NCBI GenBank assembly: GCA_030142905.1
Contig: JASJOG010000018.1
Coordinates: 1,488,001 to 1,552,000, forward strand
Source of the DNA: Heliopora coerulea
Taxonomy: Eukaryota > Cnidaria > Anthozoa > Scleralcyonacea > Helioporidae
Direction: 5' to 3'
Length of the DNA: 64,000 bases
The position numbers and the translations under genes are program-made. Numbering within the stretch: position 1 is the stretch's first letter; each line of letters begins with the position of its first letter. A model generated the notes under the pieces. The model had not been told where the DNA came from, searched no databases, and was given only the letters and a program-made list of their open reading frames with translations. This document shows positions 45,051-56,419 of the stretch, in pieces.

Positions 45051-45842
45051 GTTAGAATGTTTAATGTGGATCAAAAGAAGTTTTATCAAGAATTGGATGG
45101 TAAGAGTAGACCGGAGAAAATTATACCTGATGCTGAAGAAAGCAAGACGTTTTGGGGTAGTTTGTGGGACATTGTAAGACAACATAATGATCAGGCAGAA
45201 TGGTTACAAGAATTAAAAGAAGAGATGGCTTATCCCGTTCAAGAAAATCTGCACATTAGCAAAGATAAGGTAGAAATGCAGTACCGAAAGATACCTAACT
45301 GGAAAGCACCGGGACCTGACGGGGTGCAAGGGTTCTCGATTAAGAAATTAACAGCTTGTCATCAAAAAATAGCGGAACAACTGGAAAAGATATTCAATGA
45401 AGGGGAAGAGCTTCCTGATTGGATGACGTGTAGCAGAACAGTTCTTTGTGCAAAGGATCCTAGAAAAGGCAATGCTGCAGACAACTTTAGACCTATATCA
45501 TGCCTCCCATTATTATGGAAACTTATGACTGGTATCATTTCTGAAAGTATTTACGGCTTTCTGGATAGCAACGGAATTCTACCAAAGGAACAAAAAGGCT
45601 GCAAAAGACAATGCAGAGGAACAAAAGAGCAGTTATTTATTGATAAGTTGGTTCTTAAGGATTGCATGAAAAGGCATACCAATTTAGCAATGGGATGGGT
45701 AGATTATCGGAAAGCATGCGACATGGTACCGCACTCGTGGGTCGAAGAATGCCTGAAAATGTTTGGAATTGCCAGAAATGTGGAACAGTTCATATGTAAT
45801 AGCATGATGAAGTGGAAAACAGAATTGACTGGTTGTGGATAG
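45050..45842 (+). pseudogene. NeSL/R2-like reverse transcriptase, N-terminal half
   Basis: Reads NVDQKKFYQELDGKSR, RKIPNWKAPGPDGVQGFSIK, NFRPISCLPLLWKLMTGIIS, GILPKEQKGCKRQCRGTKEQ, WVDYRKACDMVPHSWVEECL. In the catalytic A box the usual KKAYD/VP pattern appears as RKACDMVPHSW. The frame leaves the family at 45842, just before a 352-bp hAT insertion. The other half continues at 46235. It is related to the minus-strand copy at 11735-13546. Confidence 0.88.
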
Positions 45843-45877
45843 AGTCTAGGCCTCGTGAAGATAAGAAGAGGTATATT

Positions 45878-46229
45878 CATAGGCGAACGGGAGAGTGGGG
45901 GCTAGGGCTGCAGCCCCCCTCAGATTCAGGCATCGCCAAGTTTTTCGGGCGACATTTCCTTTTTTTTGGGCAGAAGTCTTTATCTCCTCATAACCTGGGA
46001 TCTGAGAGGAAAAGCTCAGCACTTTTAGACTTAACGTATTGTCAGTTGATATAGTTTCGTTTATATCCATTTCGATGTGATTTTAGTATTGCGTAAAATA
46101 TATAATAAGCGCAGTTTTTTTGAAGGCATGGCTTAGTGGTTGGTTCATTTTGAAAATTCGGGCGACGCAGAAAATTTTCGGGCAACAGGCCTCAGTCCCC
46201 CCAGTTGAAATCGGTCCTGTACGCTTATG
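45878..46229. mobile_element. hAT-like MITE inserted in the NeSL/R2-like RT
   Basis: Ends CATAGGCGAACGGGA and, inverted from the right, CATAAGCGTACAGGA; GGTATATT flanks both sides (45870-45877 and 46230-46237). The host reading of the RT is interrupted exactly here. Confidence 0.82.
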
Positions 46230-46234
46230 GGTAT

Positions 46235-47120
46235 ATTCTAAGGAGACAGTTTGTCACCATTGCTGTTCGTACTTTGTGTGGAACCTCTTAGCTTTATACT
46301 AAGGAAAGTGAAAGCAGGATATGAATTTAAGGGCCAGGAAAAAATGATCAACCATCCACTGTGCACGGATGACCTTAAGCTATATGGCAAGAATGAGGCC
46401 CAGATTGATTCTTTGGTGAAAACGTTGCAGCTCTTCGGTAATGATATAGGCATGGAATTCGGCATCAAGAAGTATGGGGTGTTAATATTAAAGAGAGGGA
46501 AGATTGTTCAATGTAATGGTATAGTACTGCCGAATGGAGAAGTGATGAAGGTAATTGAACAAGATGGATATTTGTATTTGGGAATCTGGGAGATGGATAG
46601 AATATTGGAAGAAGAAATGAGATTGAGGTTTAAAAAGTAGTATTTTAGGGGGTTGACACTAGTTATGAATTCGAAACTCAACAGGAGAAACAAAATACAA
46701 GCTGTGAATACGTGGGCAGTGGCACTACTAAGGTATTGTCCAGGAATAGTTACTTGGAACAGTTAAGGAGTAAAGAACTTAGAAAAACGAGGAAGATACT
46801 GACATTGTTTGGAGCTTTCCACCCTAAGAGTGATGTGGACAGACTATACCTGCCGAGAGAAAAAGGAGGTAAAGGGTTGATAAGCTGTGAGACATGTATC
46901 AGATCAGAAGAGAACAGTATTGGGTAGCATATCAAGAATGCGGTTGAACCAATGTTAGTGGAAGTGAAAAAAAGGTCATAATGACTGAGAATAGCATACC
47001 TAAGGTATAGTATAAGAAGAAAGATGTTGAAGAAAAGGAGCGAAGATGGATGGACAAGAGAATGTATGAACAGTTTAACAGATAAAAGTGAAGACATAGA
47101 CAAGGACAAAATGTGGTGGT
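46235..47120 (+). pseudogene. NeSL/R2-like reverse transcriptase, C-terminal half (broken)
   Basis: After the insertion the frame resumes with SPLLFVLCVEPLSFILRKVK, HPLCTDDLKLYGKN (the catalytic box is CTDD where the paralogue has YMDD), GNDIGMEFGIKKYGVLILKR and YLYLGIWEMDRILEEEM. Frame changes follow, then FHPKSDVDRLYLPREKGGKG (close to the 11735-13546 copy) and a decayed stretch to about 47120. The zinc knuckle and nuclease are not visible, so it is 3'-truncated. Confidence 0.82.
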
Positions 47121-47384
47121 GGCTACAAACATGAGGAGGCGAGAGTTAATCGACCCAGACCTGAATGCCTTCTACATCAGGGTGTGCAAGATAGACGTAG
47201 AAACGTCTGGAAAGCTTTTTGGAGAAGATTATTTTGTACAATGATATTAGACCTTTGCGAGCTTGGAGTCAGGAGATAGGATTATGTGACCATGTGTTAA
47301 TCTCAATTCTTCAGAAAATGATTTAAGCCGCAGATTGATCAGAATCGTGACCGTCGATTGACTAAGTGTCATCGTGACTGATGA

Positions 47385-47490
47385 GATTGACTAAGTATCT
47401 CAATGGTAAGAGCGTCTCTTTAGATCAGAAAATAAGGGATTTGATCCTCATAATGAGCTCAGAAAGTTTTCCTGAGAATTTCAGCGTGAC
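47385..47490 (+). repeat. tRNA-derived SINE relic
   Basis: TATCTCAATGGTAAGAGCG (A-box) and GGGATTTGATCCTC (B-box) lie at tRNA spacing, with an anticodon-arm-like stretch between. The tail CAGAAAGTTTTCCTGAGAAT is shared with the copy at 41025. Not a functional tRNA, as the acceptor stem does not pair. Confidence 0.6.
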
Positions 47491-47499
47491 GAACGTTTG

Positions 47500-48520
47500 C
47501 ATATCGCCTTTCATTCCTTCGGGCGTGTTTATGCTTAACATCAAATAACGTGCAATATCCGTGTGCATTTATATCAGCTAACTGGTGTCACAACTGAGGC
47601 ATGTGGGCATCTATCCAACGCAAAGTTGAAAAATAACAAATAGTGTTACGTCTACTTGATATGGATGTCACCCCAATGCTAAAAAAAAAACGAGAATTGG
47701 GATACAGTATAAACATAGAATAAAATTGTGACTTCAACAGAAATCACAGAAGACATAACTATTATGACCATTAAGGCTGGAAAGAGGAAGAAATTTGTCC
47801 CATTACTTTTATGGAAACATTCTCCTTGAATGGTAATCCCATTTAGTTTTTAAGCGTTTATTTTAATGTATGTACTATACTTTGTCTGGTGATCCCATTG
47901 AATTAAAATGTTATCGCTTTTCCGTTGTTGTGTATTTAATTAGAATATTCAGTGGTTCCCGTAATTATTGATCTCATTCATTGTTATCATATTGGGAAAA
48001 TGGGAAATGCGCTCTTAAAATGCGATGAGCAGATTTAAAGTTCTAAGTTAAATTTGGCAATACCTATTGTACTGACAGCTGGCCTAGCTCACGTGTCTGG
48101 GGAAATCAAATCACTATAATATGTTAATGTTACACATTTAGCGCAATACATGTTTGTTATTATTGTTTATATTGGAATAAAACGATATTCCCTAGTAATT
48201 CTATTTACATGTTTTTATATGATGGAATATGTGACAAGTCAGACATAAACCAAGGTATTTTAAAGATAATATTTCTTGAAGAAAGTAGATGATCCGCCAT
48301 CAGGATTATCCACGCGTTTACTCACCAGAAATATTTTATGCCAGTAATGTTTCTCGTCTTTTAGTAATATTCAGAACAGTCGAAAATCTCTATTATGACG
48401 ATTATGACTGGAATAAAAAAACAAAAATCTATTATATCTTCAATAACACCTTGCTGTATAAACTTGTAATGCAAACTAAGTTTTTTAGATCCGGGTATGT
48501 TAAATATTTCAGTGTTTAGA
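47500..48520. other. No gene recognised
   Basis: AT-rich spacer before the minisatellite. Confidence 0.35.
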
Positions 48521-48521
48521 G

Positions 48522-49000
48522 AAAAGGTCATTCTCGTCACCTACTTTGCCACCATGCGTTATGTTTAGAAATAAAGGTCATTCTTATGAGACACTAGTCA
48601 CCATTCATGTTTAGAAAAAGACCATTCTTACAACATACTAATAACCATGCATAATGTTTTAGAAAAAGATCATTATCATAAGATACTAATCACCATACAA
48701 AATATTTTGAAAATAGTCATTCTCATAACATACTCTTCGCCATGCATAATGCTTAGATAAAAGATTATTCTCGCAACATACTCATCACCATGCATAATAT
48801 TTAGAAGGGAAAAAATCGTTCTTATTGCATACTTACCACCATGCACGATGTTTAGAAAAAATGTCATTCTCATGACATACTTATCACCATGCACAATGTT
48901 TAGAAGAAAAAAGGTCGTTCTTATTACATCTTTACCACCGTGCATGATATCTAGAAAAAACGGTTGTTCCCATAACATACTTATCACCATGCATGATGAC
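48522..49000 (+). repeat. Minisatellite, about ten units of about 48 bp
   Basis: Each unit has the form GTCATTCTCATAACATACT then CACCATGCATAATGTTTAGA plus an A-run, with 75-90% similarity between neighbours by eye. It ends 20 bases before the acceptor of the first visible scramblase exon, so its length could influence splicing of that exon. Confidence 0.9.
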
Positions 49001-49020
49001 ATCCACTGTATTTCCTGTAG

Positions 49021-49155
49021 GTACAGTTGTTGTACAGCTACCTGGAGCAAATGTGGGTCAAATGCCAGCAGCTATACCAAATTGTCCGCCTGGGCTGGAA
49101 TATCTCACGCAGATTGATCAAGTCATAATCAAACAGAAAAAAGAGCTTCTGGAAG
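49021..49155 (+). CDS. Phospholipid scramblase, exon with the conserved N-terminal PPGLEYL block
   Basis: Bounded by CCTGTAG and a GTAAGTT donor. Encodes [40 protein letters not shown] and ELLE, leaving in phase 1. PPGLEYL-x-Q-I-D-x-x-x-I-x-Q begins the scramblase core. Scramblases are palmitoylated membrane proteins linked to Ca2+-dependent lipid mixing; several family members also act in the nucleus. The Pro-rich N-terminal exons should lie upstream, but I could not find them. The next exon is 8.9 kb away. Confidence 0.92.
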
Positions 49156-50132
49156 GTAAGTTCTGCAACTTTAGTCTTTTGATCTCCTTTGAACTAGTGT
49201 TATTACAATTTAGACTTCAATGTACCGTACATACAAATTTGTGGCTGTTGATTGGTACAGGAAGAAACAAATTCATTTTCATCTTCAACTAAATGTAACT
49301 TCCATATGCCAAACAATCAGTCTGGGAAGTTTCAGTGGTTTTTTAAATAAATGAGTGCGTGTATGTTTGCTTTTATCTGATTAAGGCACTTTAACGTGGA
49401 AGAGATGTATCTTGGGAATGAGTTTTAGTTCATCTAGGTTTTATGACAAAAAAAACCCCTGTCGTTTGGGGTGAGGTGACAAAAACGTGGAGTGCGGTGC
49501 CACATCATGAATTGCTTTGGTGTTCTAAGAAATGTAAAACACATATACGCGAATGTATTTTGCAAATCTTATATTTACCCATTGTAATACTAACTCCCAA
49601 GCGTTAAGAATCTAGTTGGGAAACGAAATAAGACTTGTATTAGCATCGATATGGGAATCTTATTAAAAAGGTTAGCGTTACTTAATTCATACTAAATGGA
49701 ATTTTTATGACAAATAAAGTGGAAGTCCTTAAAAGTGCTGTATCTGCAGGTTCCCACCGTTATCATTCTCTTTTCAGGTCTTCGGCTAATTGTAACATAC
49801 TGTAACTCATTAACTCTTTCCCTGCCCAGTCACGAACCTTACAGACTAAGGTATGTTTCAGTGATATCATTTCATGAACGAAGAAAAGCTAACCTCAACC
49901 AAGGAAGGGTAACACCCAATACAGATCACTCGACTTAGATATAGGGCCATGTTGTGCAAGGGTGGTCCAGTAAGTTTATACGAATATGGGATAACAATGT
50001 GCAATAGTGAGTTTTTAAAAACCCGAAATTTTTAGAAAAGGAAACCGCCACGCCTGAATTTAATAAAGAAAAATGAGTATTATTATAAACTAGAAATAAT
50101 TTAACGCACCAGTATCTTTCGCTCGACTTTAT

Positions 50133-50285
50133 GCCGGTTTTCCACTCAAGAATAAATTCGCGCGAGTCGACATTTCTTTGTGTAAATCGAATAGGTTTCT
50201 CATCTCGTTACAGTCGACGGCCCAGGAGACAAAAGAAAAATTCGATTCGCGCGAATTTATTCGCAAGTGGAAAACCTGCTTTATC
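50133..50285. mobile_element. Palindromic MITE, same family as 5190-5333
   Basis: Inverted ends GCCGGTTTTCCACTC and GCAGGTTTTCCACTTGC, then GAATAAATTCGCGCGA on both sides; TTTAT flanks each end. Lies in the scramblase intron. Confidence 0.8.
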
Positions 50286-50296
50286 ATGCTTTCCTT

Positions 50297-50824
50297 CTTT
50301 ATTCCAATAGACACCCACTATCTAATAAACACCTCCCTCCAATAAACGCCCCCTCAACTCAAAAATATTCAATAAACGGCCTTCTTCAACAAACGCCCTC
50401 CTAATAATCATAATAAACGCGCTCTAGTCAACCAAATGAGCCTCGAGTATAACTGTAAACACAAAACGTCAAAAGTAAGATACAACAGCTTATTTTTTAA
50501 CGTTAACTTCTAAGAAGATGAGGTGTCTTGCAGAGAAACTGTTCGTACTCAATGTCAAAAGAGCATACATCGTTTTTAATCGCTTGTTCTGATGTTGAGG
50601 AAGTAGTTAAACCTTCTACTTTTTTAATATTGACGTAATAACGATGAAATTTAAGTTGTGTGAACATTTGTGTGGTATCATATGAATACTTTCTATTTCT
50701 AAGGTTGAAATATTAAATTTTGAAATAAACGCCTTTCTCTAATATACGGCTCTCTTTAATAAACGCCTCCATTCAGAGCTCAATTTTTTGATAAATGCCC
50801 TGGGAATCTATCGGAATAAATACG
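50297..50824. mobile_element. DNA transposon rich in AATAAACGCC repeats
   Basis: Ends TTTATTCCAATAGACA and, inverted from the right, TTTATTCCGATAGATT. Near both ends the word AATAAACGCC (and variants) recurs many times, like subterminal transposase-binding repeats. No coding capacity. Confidence 0.65.
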
Positions 50825-51346
50825 GTAAGCGTCGCAGCCAACTGTCACTTACAAAGGTAACTAGAAATACGAACATCCCACCACTCCTCCCTACCATTTA
50901 ATCTTGTTCTCTGTGAATGCGAACGAAGTTGACGGGTTGTAAAAGTTATCGAAGAGCGTAAAATTTAAATTTAATTAACAAATCTCCCTTATTATAACTG
51001 GAAACTGAAAGTGTTACTCTAAAGTCGTTTTAAAGTAGTGAATATTAACAATTACAAACGCTAACCATAACCCTAAACATTCGCCAAAACGATTGTTCTC
51101 GATTCCATTTTTACGATGGCGTGGATTGCGTCCGCTAAAGTGCTGTCTAGCCAGTGGCAGTCGGGAAGAAAACCGGAAGAAAAATTCATTTAGAACTAGT
51201 GCACATAAAACAGAGTAAGTGGGTTATTGAACTTCGAACAGTGGCGTAGCCAGGCGGGCGAGGGGGCAGTTTTCCTACGGAAGAATGGAAAGGGACAAAG
51301 TCGGGACAAAACTTAGAAGGAACGAGACGAAACCAAAAATGATTAT

Positions 51347-53456
51347 ATGAAAGTAAAGGTCAGACAGGGAAATAATACTGCAAAGTCTGCCTTTGGAAAA
51401 TGGTTAGCCGACTGTAACTGGACTGCTTTGTGCCATACTTCTTCATGGGAAAAAAAATTAGGTCTTTTTCATAGTGTTATTAATACTGGATTGGATTGTT
51501 TTCTTCCATCTAAAACCATCAAGTTGCATGACAAAGATAAACCTTGGATAACTCCACGATATAAGAAAATTATCCAAAATAGGCAAAAGCCGTTTTATCA
51601 AGGAAAAAGTTCGTGGAATTGTTATTTACGTAACCAGGAAAATAGAGAAGGCAAGAAGCTTAAATCTAGTTTTCTTACGAAGAAACTGGAACAATTAAAG
51701 TCAAGTCCTAATCCTAAGAAATGGTGGAATTCCATGAAACAACTTGCAGGATACCCCATGAAAAAGGTCCTTTCAACTTTTGTTGTAGACAATCGGGTGG
51801 TTACTGGAAAAGCCTTCGCTGATGGAATTGACGATGTTTTTGTCCCACTTACTAAGGAAATTCGTACTTTAGATTCTATTTTTGTTGATGACCAATTGGA
51901 GGGTGCTAATTTGGGTATTCTACCAGAGTTTATTATTAGAGAAGAAGATTTATACCACAAATTGTCTTTCATATCTACCTGTAAATCATCAGGTCCAGAC
52001 GGAATACGTAATTGGGTTCTAAAGTTTTATGCTCACGTACTTGCTTCTCCTGTGGCTTCAATTTTTAGTGCGTCTGTTCAACAGGCCGTCGTTCCTACTA
52101 TGTGGAAAAAAAGCTGATGTTATCCCTGTTTCAAAAGTACCAATACCTGTTGATATTATCAAGGATTTACGCCCAATTTCCCTAACTGATACCTTGTCTA
52201 AAATCTGTGAATATTTTATCACAGATTGGCTAAATGAATCGATAAGATTCATAAACGGCAATTTGGTTCTTTAAAAAATTCTTCGACGACACACACTTTA
52301 TTAAGCCTCGTTCATTATATCTTAAGAGAAACATATGCATCGAAGTGTGCTGTTGGAGTTTTTCTTCTTGATTTTTCAAAAGCTTTCAATTTTATAGACA
52401 ATAACATCCTCTTGTATAAGTTACTTGAGTTGAAAGTACCATCTATTATAATAAATTGGATAAGAAGTTTTCTCACTTTTGATTCTGAAGATGACCGCCG
52501 CTAAGGCTGTCGAAACGTCAGTCACTTCCACCAACAGTCTTTCTCAAGACTACACTAACCTGGACGATCAACTTCCACAAACATGTCAAGTTTTCTCACT
52601 GATCGCAAGCAGCGTGTCAAGTTGGCCTGCTGTGTTTCAAATTGGCAACATTTAGATTGAGGAGTAACGCAAGGAACGGTCATGGGACCAGTACTTTTCT
52701 TTGTTATGGTAAATGACCTTCTTACAGAATGGGCTGACCTATGGAAATATGTCGACGATAGTACCTTCAATGAAAGTATTGTTCCAGATTGTAATAGTAA
52801 TCTTCAAGAACTCCTGAATTACATTTATAATTGGACTACTTTGAACAATATGAAGCTTAATGTTACTAAATGCAAAGAATTGGTGATTGACTTTGCAAAA
52901 GCGAAACGAGGTTTTCCGCTATTTATTGTAGATGGTGTCGTCGTTGGACGCGTAGAATTCGCTTGTATTCTAAGGCTTATTGTACAAGATAATATGAACT
53001 GGAACGAGCATGTTAACCAAATCGTAAAAAAGGCAGGGAAAAGGCTCTCTATGTTAAGGCTATTCAAACGATCAAATGCTGATATAAATATTTGGATCAC
53101 TGTGTACACTACCGTTATAAGGCCTGTTTTTGAATATGCTTGTCAGGTTTGGCATTTTAACATTCGAGATTATTTAAGCGGCGACATTGATAAGATTCAA
53201 AGACGTGCATTAAGAATTATGCTGCCATGGTTAAGTTTTAGTGGCCCGGAACTCTATGGATATACCTTTACTTAAAGTGCGCCGCGAAAAATTGTGCGAA
53301 CAATTTTTTTACAGGAACATGAATAATGATAAATTATGCGAGTTTTTGATAAGTAAAACTTCATTTAATTATAGTATGAGACCGAGATGTAAATATAGCA
53401 GTTATTTATATGAAACCGAACGTTTTAGGAAATCATTTTACCACAAATTGTTTTAA
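51347..53456 (+). pseudogene. Crack/Daphne-like non-LTR retrotransposon RT, multiply broken
   Basis: Segments in order: DKDKPWITPRYKKIIQNRQK, KKWWNSMKQLAGYPMKK, STCKSSGPDGIRNWVLKFYA, a frameshift near 52110, ADVIPVSKVPIPVDIIKDLR and PISLTDTLSKI, a stop at about 52274, GVFLLDFSKAFNFIDNNILL, a 110-bp insertion (52478-52587), GVTQGTVMGPVLFFVMVNDL, LWKYVDDSTFNES (catalytic YVDD), NMKLNVTKCKELVIDF, RPVFEYACQVWHF, DKIQRRALRIMLPWLS. The PVPKV/DLRPISLT and KYVDDST wording is that of the Crack/Daphne clade of the CR1-L2 group. The 5' endonuclease is missing. Confidence 0.85.
52478..52587 (+). mobile_element. 110-bp insertion with 13-bp duplication, hammerhead-core-like
   Basis: AAGTTTTCTCACT occurs at both borders (52465-52477 and 52588-52600), and removing the insert restores the RT reading. 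The insert has CTGAAGA (52485-52491), a stem GACCGCC/GGCTGTC with one mismatch, and GAAAC (52512). A retroposed Penelope-like fragment is the likeliest source. Confidence 0.8.
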
Positions 53457-54599
53457 AGGAAAATAGTAAATAATTATCTCTGTAATATTCTACTTTGTAA
53501 CGTTACTGATGTAATTTAACCTTTTGGTTAGAAAATCGGTTTTATTATTAAACAATTACAAATTTAAATTTAAAATGGAGAACGTCGAGGAAAGGTGCGG
53601 GGAGGAAAAAAAGATTGACAGACAAAAGCACGAAGATGTACACGGGAAAATGTTGAGCAAGGAGGTCAGACATTGCTTTCACAGGACTACCAACTATGAT
53701 CGATTTCTGCTGTAAGAGACATGCGATAGCAACATTAGATGAGACGGAATTTGTCAGGACATAATACATTCCCTCTCCCTCCCGTACCACCTCGATTCAT
53801 AGACGGAATGATTGTCGGGTCTAGTATAAATTAGCTAATTTAGCCTGTTTATGTAAACTCGGGCTAAGTATTACTAGCCCTGAGAAAGGGAAGCTAAACC
53901 ATATCCGTGGGAGGCACAGGGGAGCGGGGGACTGGCGCCCCCCTAAACGCCGAAAGGAGGGGCTGAGTCCCCCTAAGTATTTGACATCAACGCACGAGGT
54001 TACCGTGGAATGTGATGCAAGCGTACCCAGGACCGTCCCATTCTCAGAATGAATATATCATATGACGTTTTGTAACCTTCAGAATTCTTTAAATTCAAGC
54101 CCCAAAATGCAGGAAATAGCATTTCAGAGACTCTCAATCTCAAAATTTTCAGGGGGAGCATCCCCGACCTGCTTAGAAATTTTACAGCATCCCCTAACAT
54201 GAAACATCTTCCTGCGGGGCCCGTAAATATCGACTCAAGTTAGCCATAGTTTACAATGATAGTCTAACAATTACCAGGACAGGGATAAATTTTTTCCCTG
54301 CCCTGAAAGTCAAAACTGGCTGCGCCACTGACTTCGAGCTTCGGAACCCATACTGAGAAAAGTTAGTGACCGATACCACTGACATATTATTGTCGATTTT
54401 AGAATATTTTTTGTACTTCAGCTGCTGGTCACCATATCTACCTTTGTCACTTCATCATTTCCAATTTCGTTTTAAGCAACATCTTATCAACAATTACCTT
54501 TAACGGCTCGACAAAAGCTCTCAAATCCATTCTCATTTAAAATATGTATGAAGTTGCGTAAAATGTTCGAAGGTTAACAACTACCGTGACTAGTCGCAA

Positions 54600-54640
54600 A
54601 GACTTCTAACCTTTCGAGCCAAGACCTTTCGTCAGAGAGC
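54600..54640 (-). other. Hammerhead-core-like module (weak)
   Basis: On the minus strand CTGACGA, a GC-poor spacer and CTCGAAAGGTTAG. A second CTGACGAAGGGCC lies at 54676 on the plus strand. The stem II pairing is weak here. Confidence 0.3.
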
Positions 54641-55204
54641 GAAAAGTGTTCTGTCCCTCAGAACATGTTTCACTGTCTGACGAAGGGCCTTAGTCCTTAG
54701 TTTATGGTGCCCTAAAAGTCGCCAGACACTAGCGGCTTTTCAAAACAGTTTTTTTTAAAAAAGAACGGTTGAGACGATTTCGCCATGTCAATTGGTGTCA
54801 GTTTAAAAACTTTGAAATACAATAGCTACCTTTCCATCTTGTTACCATGCCTCCAAATTCTTACGCGGTCAGGTTGATCTTACGCAAAGGAAGTTTTGTC
54901 CTTCTTGTCACCTGCGGGGTAAATGAACTGAAGCGTGTCGAGATTCGTATCGTCGGACTGCGCTTTGTGCGGAGGGCGAGGGATCGTTAAAATGGTTTTG
55001 ACAAACGTTTAGAATGAGGGTAAGGGTTTGCACAGGAATTCATGTCGATAGATAATACCAGGGAAATTTTTAGGGTCAAGTCGTTTGAAACACCTGGAAA
55101 TACTGGTAAAATTGGCAAGCATGATGAAATCAAAATTACCAATTTTCTAGGGCCAAAAAACGTTGTATTTTTAAAGTTGTTTGGTAATTACTATGTACTA
55201 TTTA

Positions 55205-55310
55205 CTGAAAAACACGAGTAGGAGCGATTTATCAGATTTAAAACACGACCATATAGCGCGAGTGTTTTAGATCTGATAAAACGCGCACTATGAGTGTTTT
55301 GAATAGCTTT
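55205..55310. repeat. Fold-back repeat
   Basis: GATTTATCAGATTTAAAACAC is mirrored by GTGTTTTAGATCTGATAAAAC. Related to the fold-back at 56262-56376, which shares AACACGAGNAGGAG at its left edge; together they bracket the YR-type pseudogene. Confidence 0.7.
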
Positions 55311-55615
55311 AAACACGTCTGCAATAGAGTGACTTAAATAAGGGAATTCTACCGTTTTTAATTCCCTTTTATCATTGTTGATAGAGCACGGTTAAGTTCA
55401 CTGCAGAACAAAAGGAATTAATCTTGAATTAACCTAAATTGGCTATGTATTGTTCAATATGCAAAAACATGATCTTTGAACTGATGTATGCCGCAATAGG
55501 CACAGACACAGGCCTTTGACAACCCTTTGGCAAGCAAAGTGGTTTGGCTTGCAAAATGCAGCCGTGGAAAAGGGTTTTTCGGACAGCAAAAAGTGTAGAG
55601 GAGGAATGAAGATCA

Positions 55616-56114
55616 TTGGAAGATTCAATTCAAAAATCAGCACGAGATTCGACAAAATGGGCGTATAAAATATTCAATCAATGGCAAATGGGCAGGGCAA
55701 ACAAATATCCTCGTTTAGAGAGCTCTTCGTTCAACTTCGACATGGCAAAGACACAACAGTTGGACACAAATATTGTTAACAAATCCTTTGAGTCGCTGAA
55801 TTTGTGGCTTACGAAGTTCATACGAGAGGTTTGCAAAGAAAACAGGCAAAGATACCTGGGAAAAACACTTTACAGTGAATCTAGAAGCCAGTACGGCTGG
55901 AAAAAATCGAGAGAAAAGTGCCGTAGATTTTTTGTTTGGTTTTGATGTTCCTGACGAGGTGCTATGCAACATTCCTTTGCCAAAGCCACAAGTCCAGCAA
56001 GCAGAGAAAACGGGGAGTTGTGTGTTATCTGGTTGTGTCTTTAATAATTGTACGATTAATTTTGGAAGCTTAAGCTCTAGCTGTCTGTATTATTTGTCCA
56101 TTATCTGGTTGTGA
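55616..56114 (+). pseudogene. Crypton/KolobokYR-type (tyrosine-recombinase family) fragment with internal deletion
   Basis: The first part, KSARDSTKWAYKIFNQWQMG then LDTNIVNKSFESLNLWLTKF and YLGKTLYS, matches the N-terminal helical region found before the tyrosine recombinase in Crypton-like and QRICH1-like proteins. From about 55880, in another frame, DFLFGFDVPDEVLCNIPLPK and SGCVFNNCTINF resemble the C-terminal tail of such proteins. The recombinase core between is missing. Identification rests on remembered sequence style. Confidence 0.45.
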
Positions 56115-56261
56115 AAATAAATTTTTTGTTGAGTGTAAATTTAAGAGATCGAATACGATTGCCAAACAGCGATAAGTTTGCTTGTTCTACGAATTACTAA
56201 TTAGGATGACAATTTTATATAAAGTTCACGTTCATTAGTATTCTTTATGTAATATATCAAA

Positions 56262-56376
56262 CACGAGAAGGAGTGTTTCATCAGATATCCAAACACCGAG
56301 AAGTGTGTTGAAAAACGAGGCCATAGCCGAGTTTTTGACCAACTTCGAGGTGTTCGGATATCTGATGAAACACGAC
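56262..56376. repeat. Fold-back repeat
   Basis: GTGTTTCATCAGATATCCAA and its inverse CGGATATCTGATGAAACAC flank a short centre with CGAGNNNNNNNCTCG-type pairs. Confidence 0.8.
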
Positions 56377-56419
56377 TTTCCAGCGTATGATATTGCATCT
56401 CAAAGGAATCCGTATTTAA

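Larger units (their letters stand above)
51239..54330. mobile_element. hAT element carrying a Crack-like retrotransposon
   Basis: Left end CAGTGGCGTAGCCAG and right end inverted CAGTGGCGCAGCCAG. Flanks ACTTCGAA (51231-51238) and ACTTCGAG (54331-54338) match 7 of 8. The 3.1-kb span holds no hAT transposase; most of it is a plus-strand Crack-like retroelement (51347-53456). Lies in the scramblase intron. Confidence 0.85.

Noticed and set aside
48676..49050. 124-codon minus-strand frame with repeated NIVHGDKYVMR-like blocks
   Set aside because: It is a by-product of the 48-bp minisatellite (unit length divisible by three), not a repeat protein.
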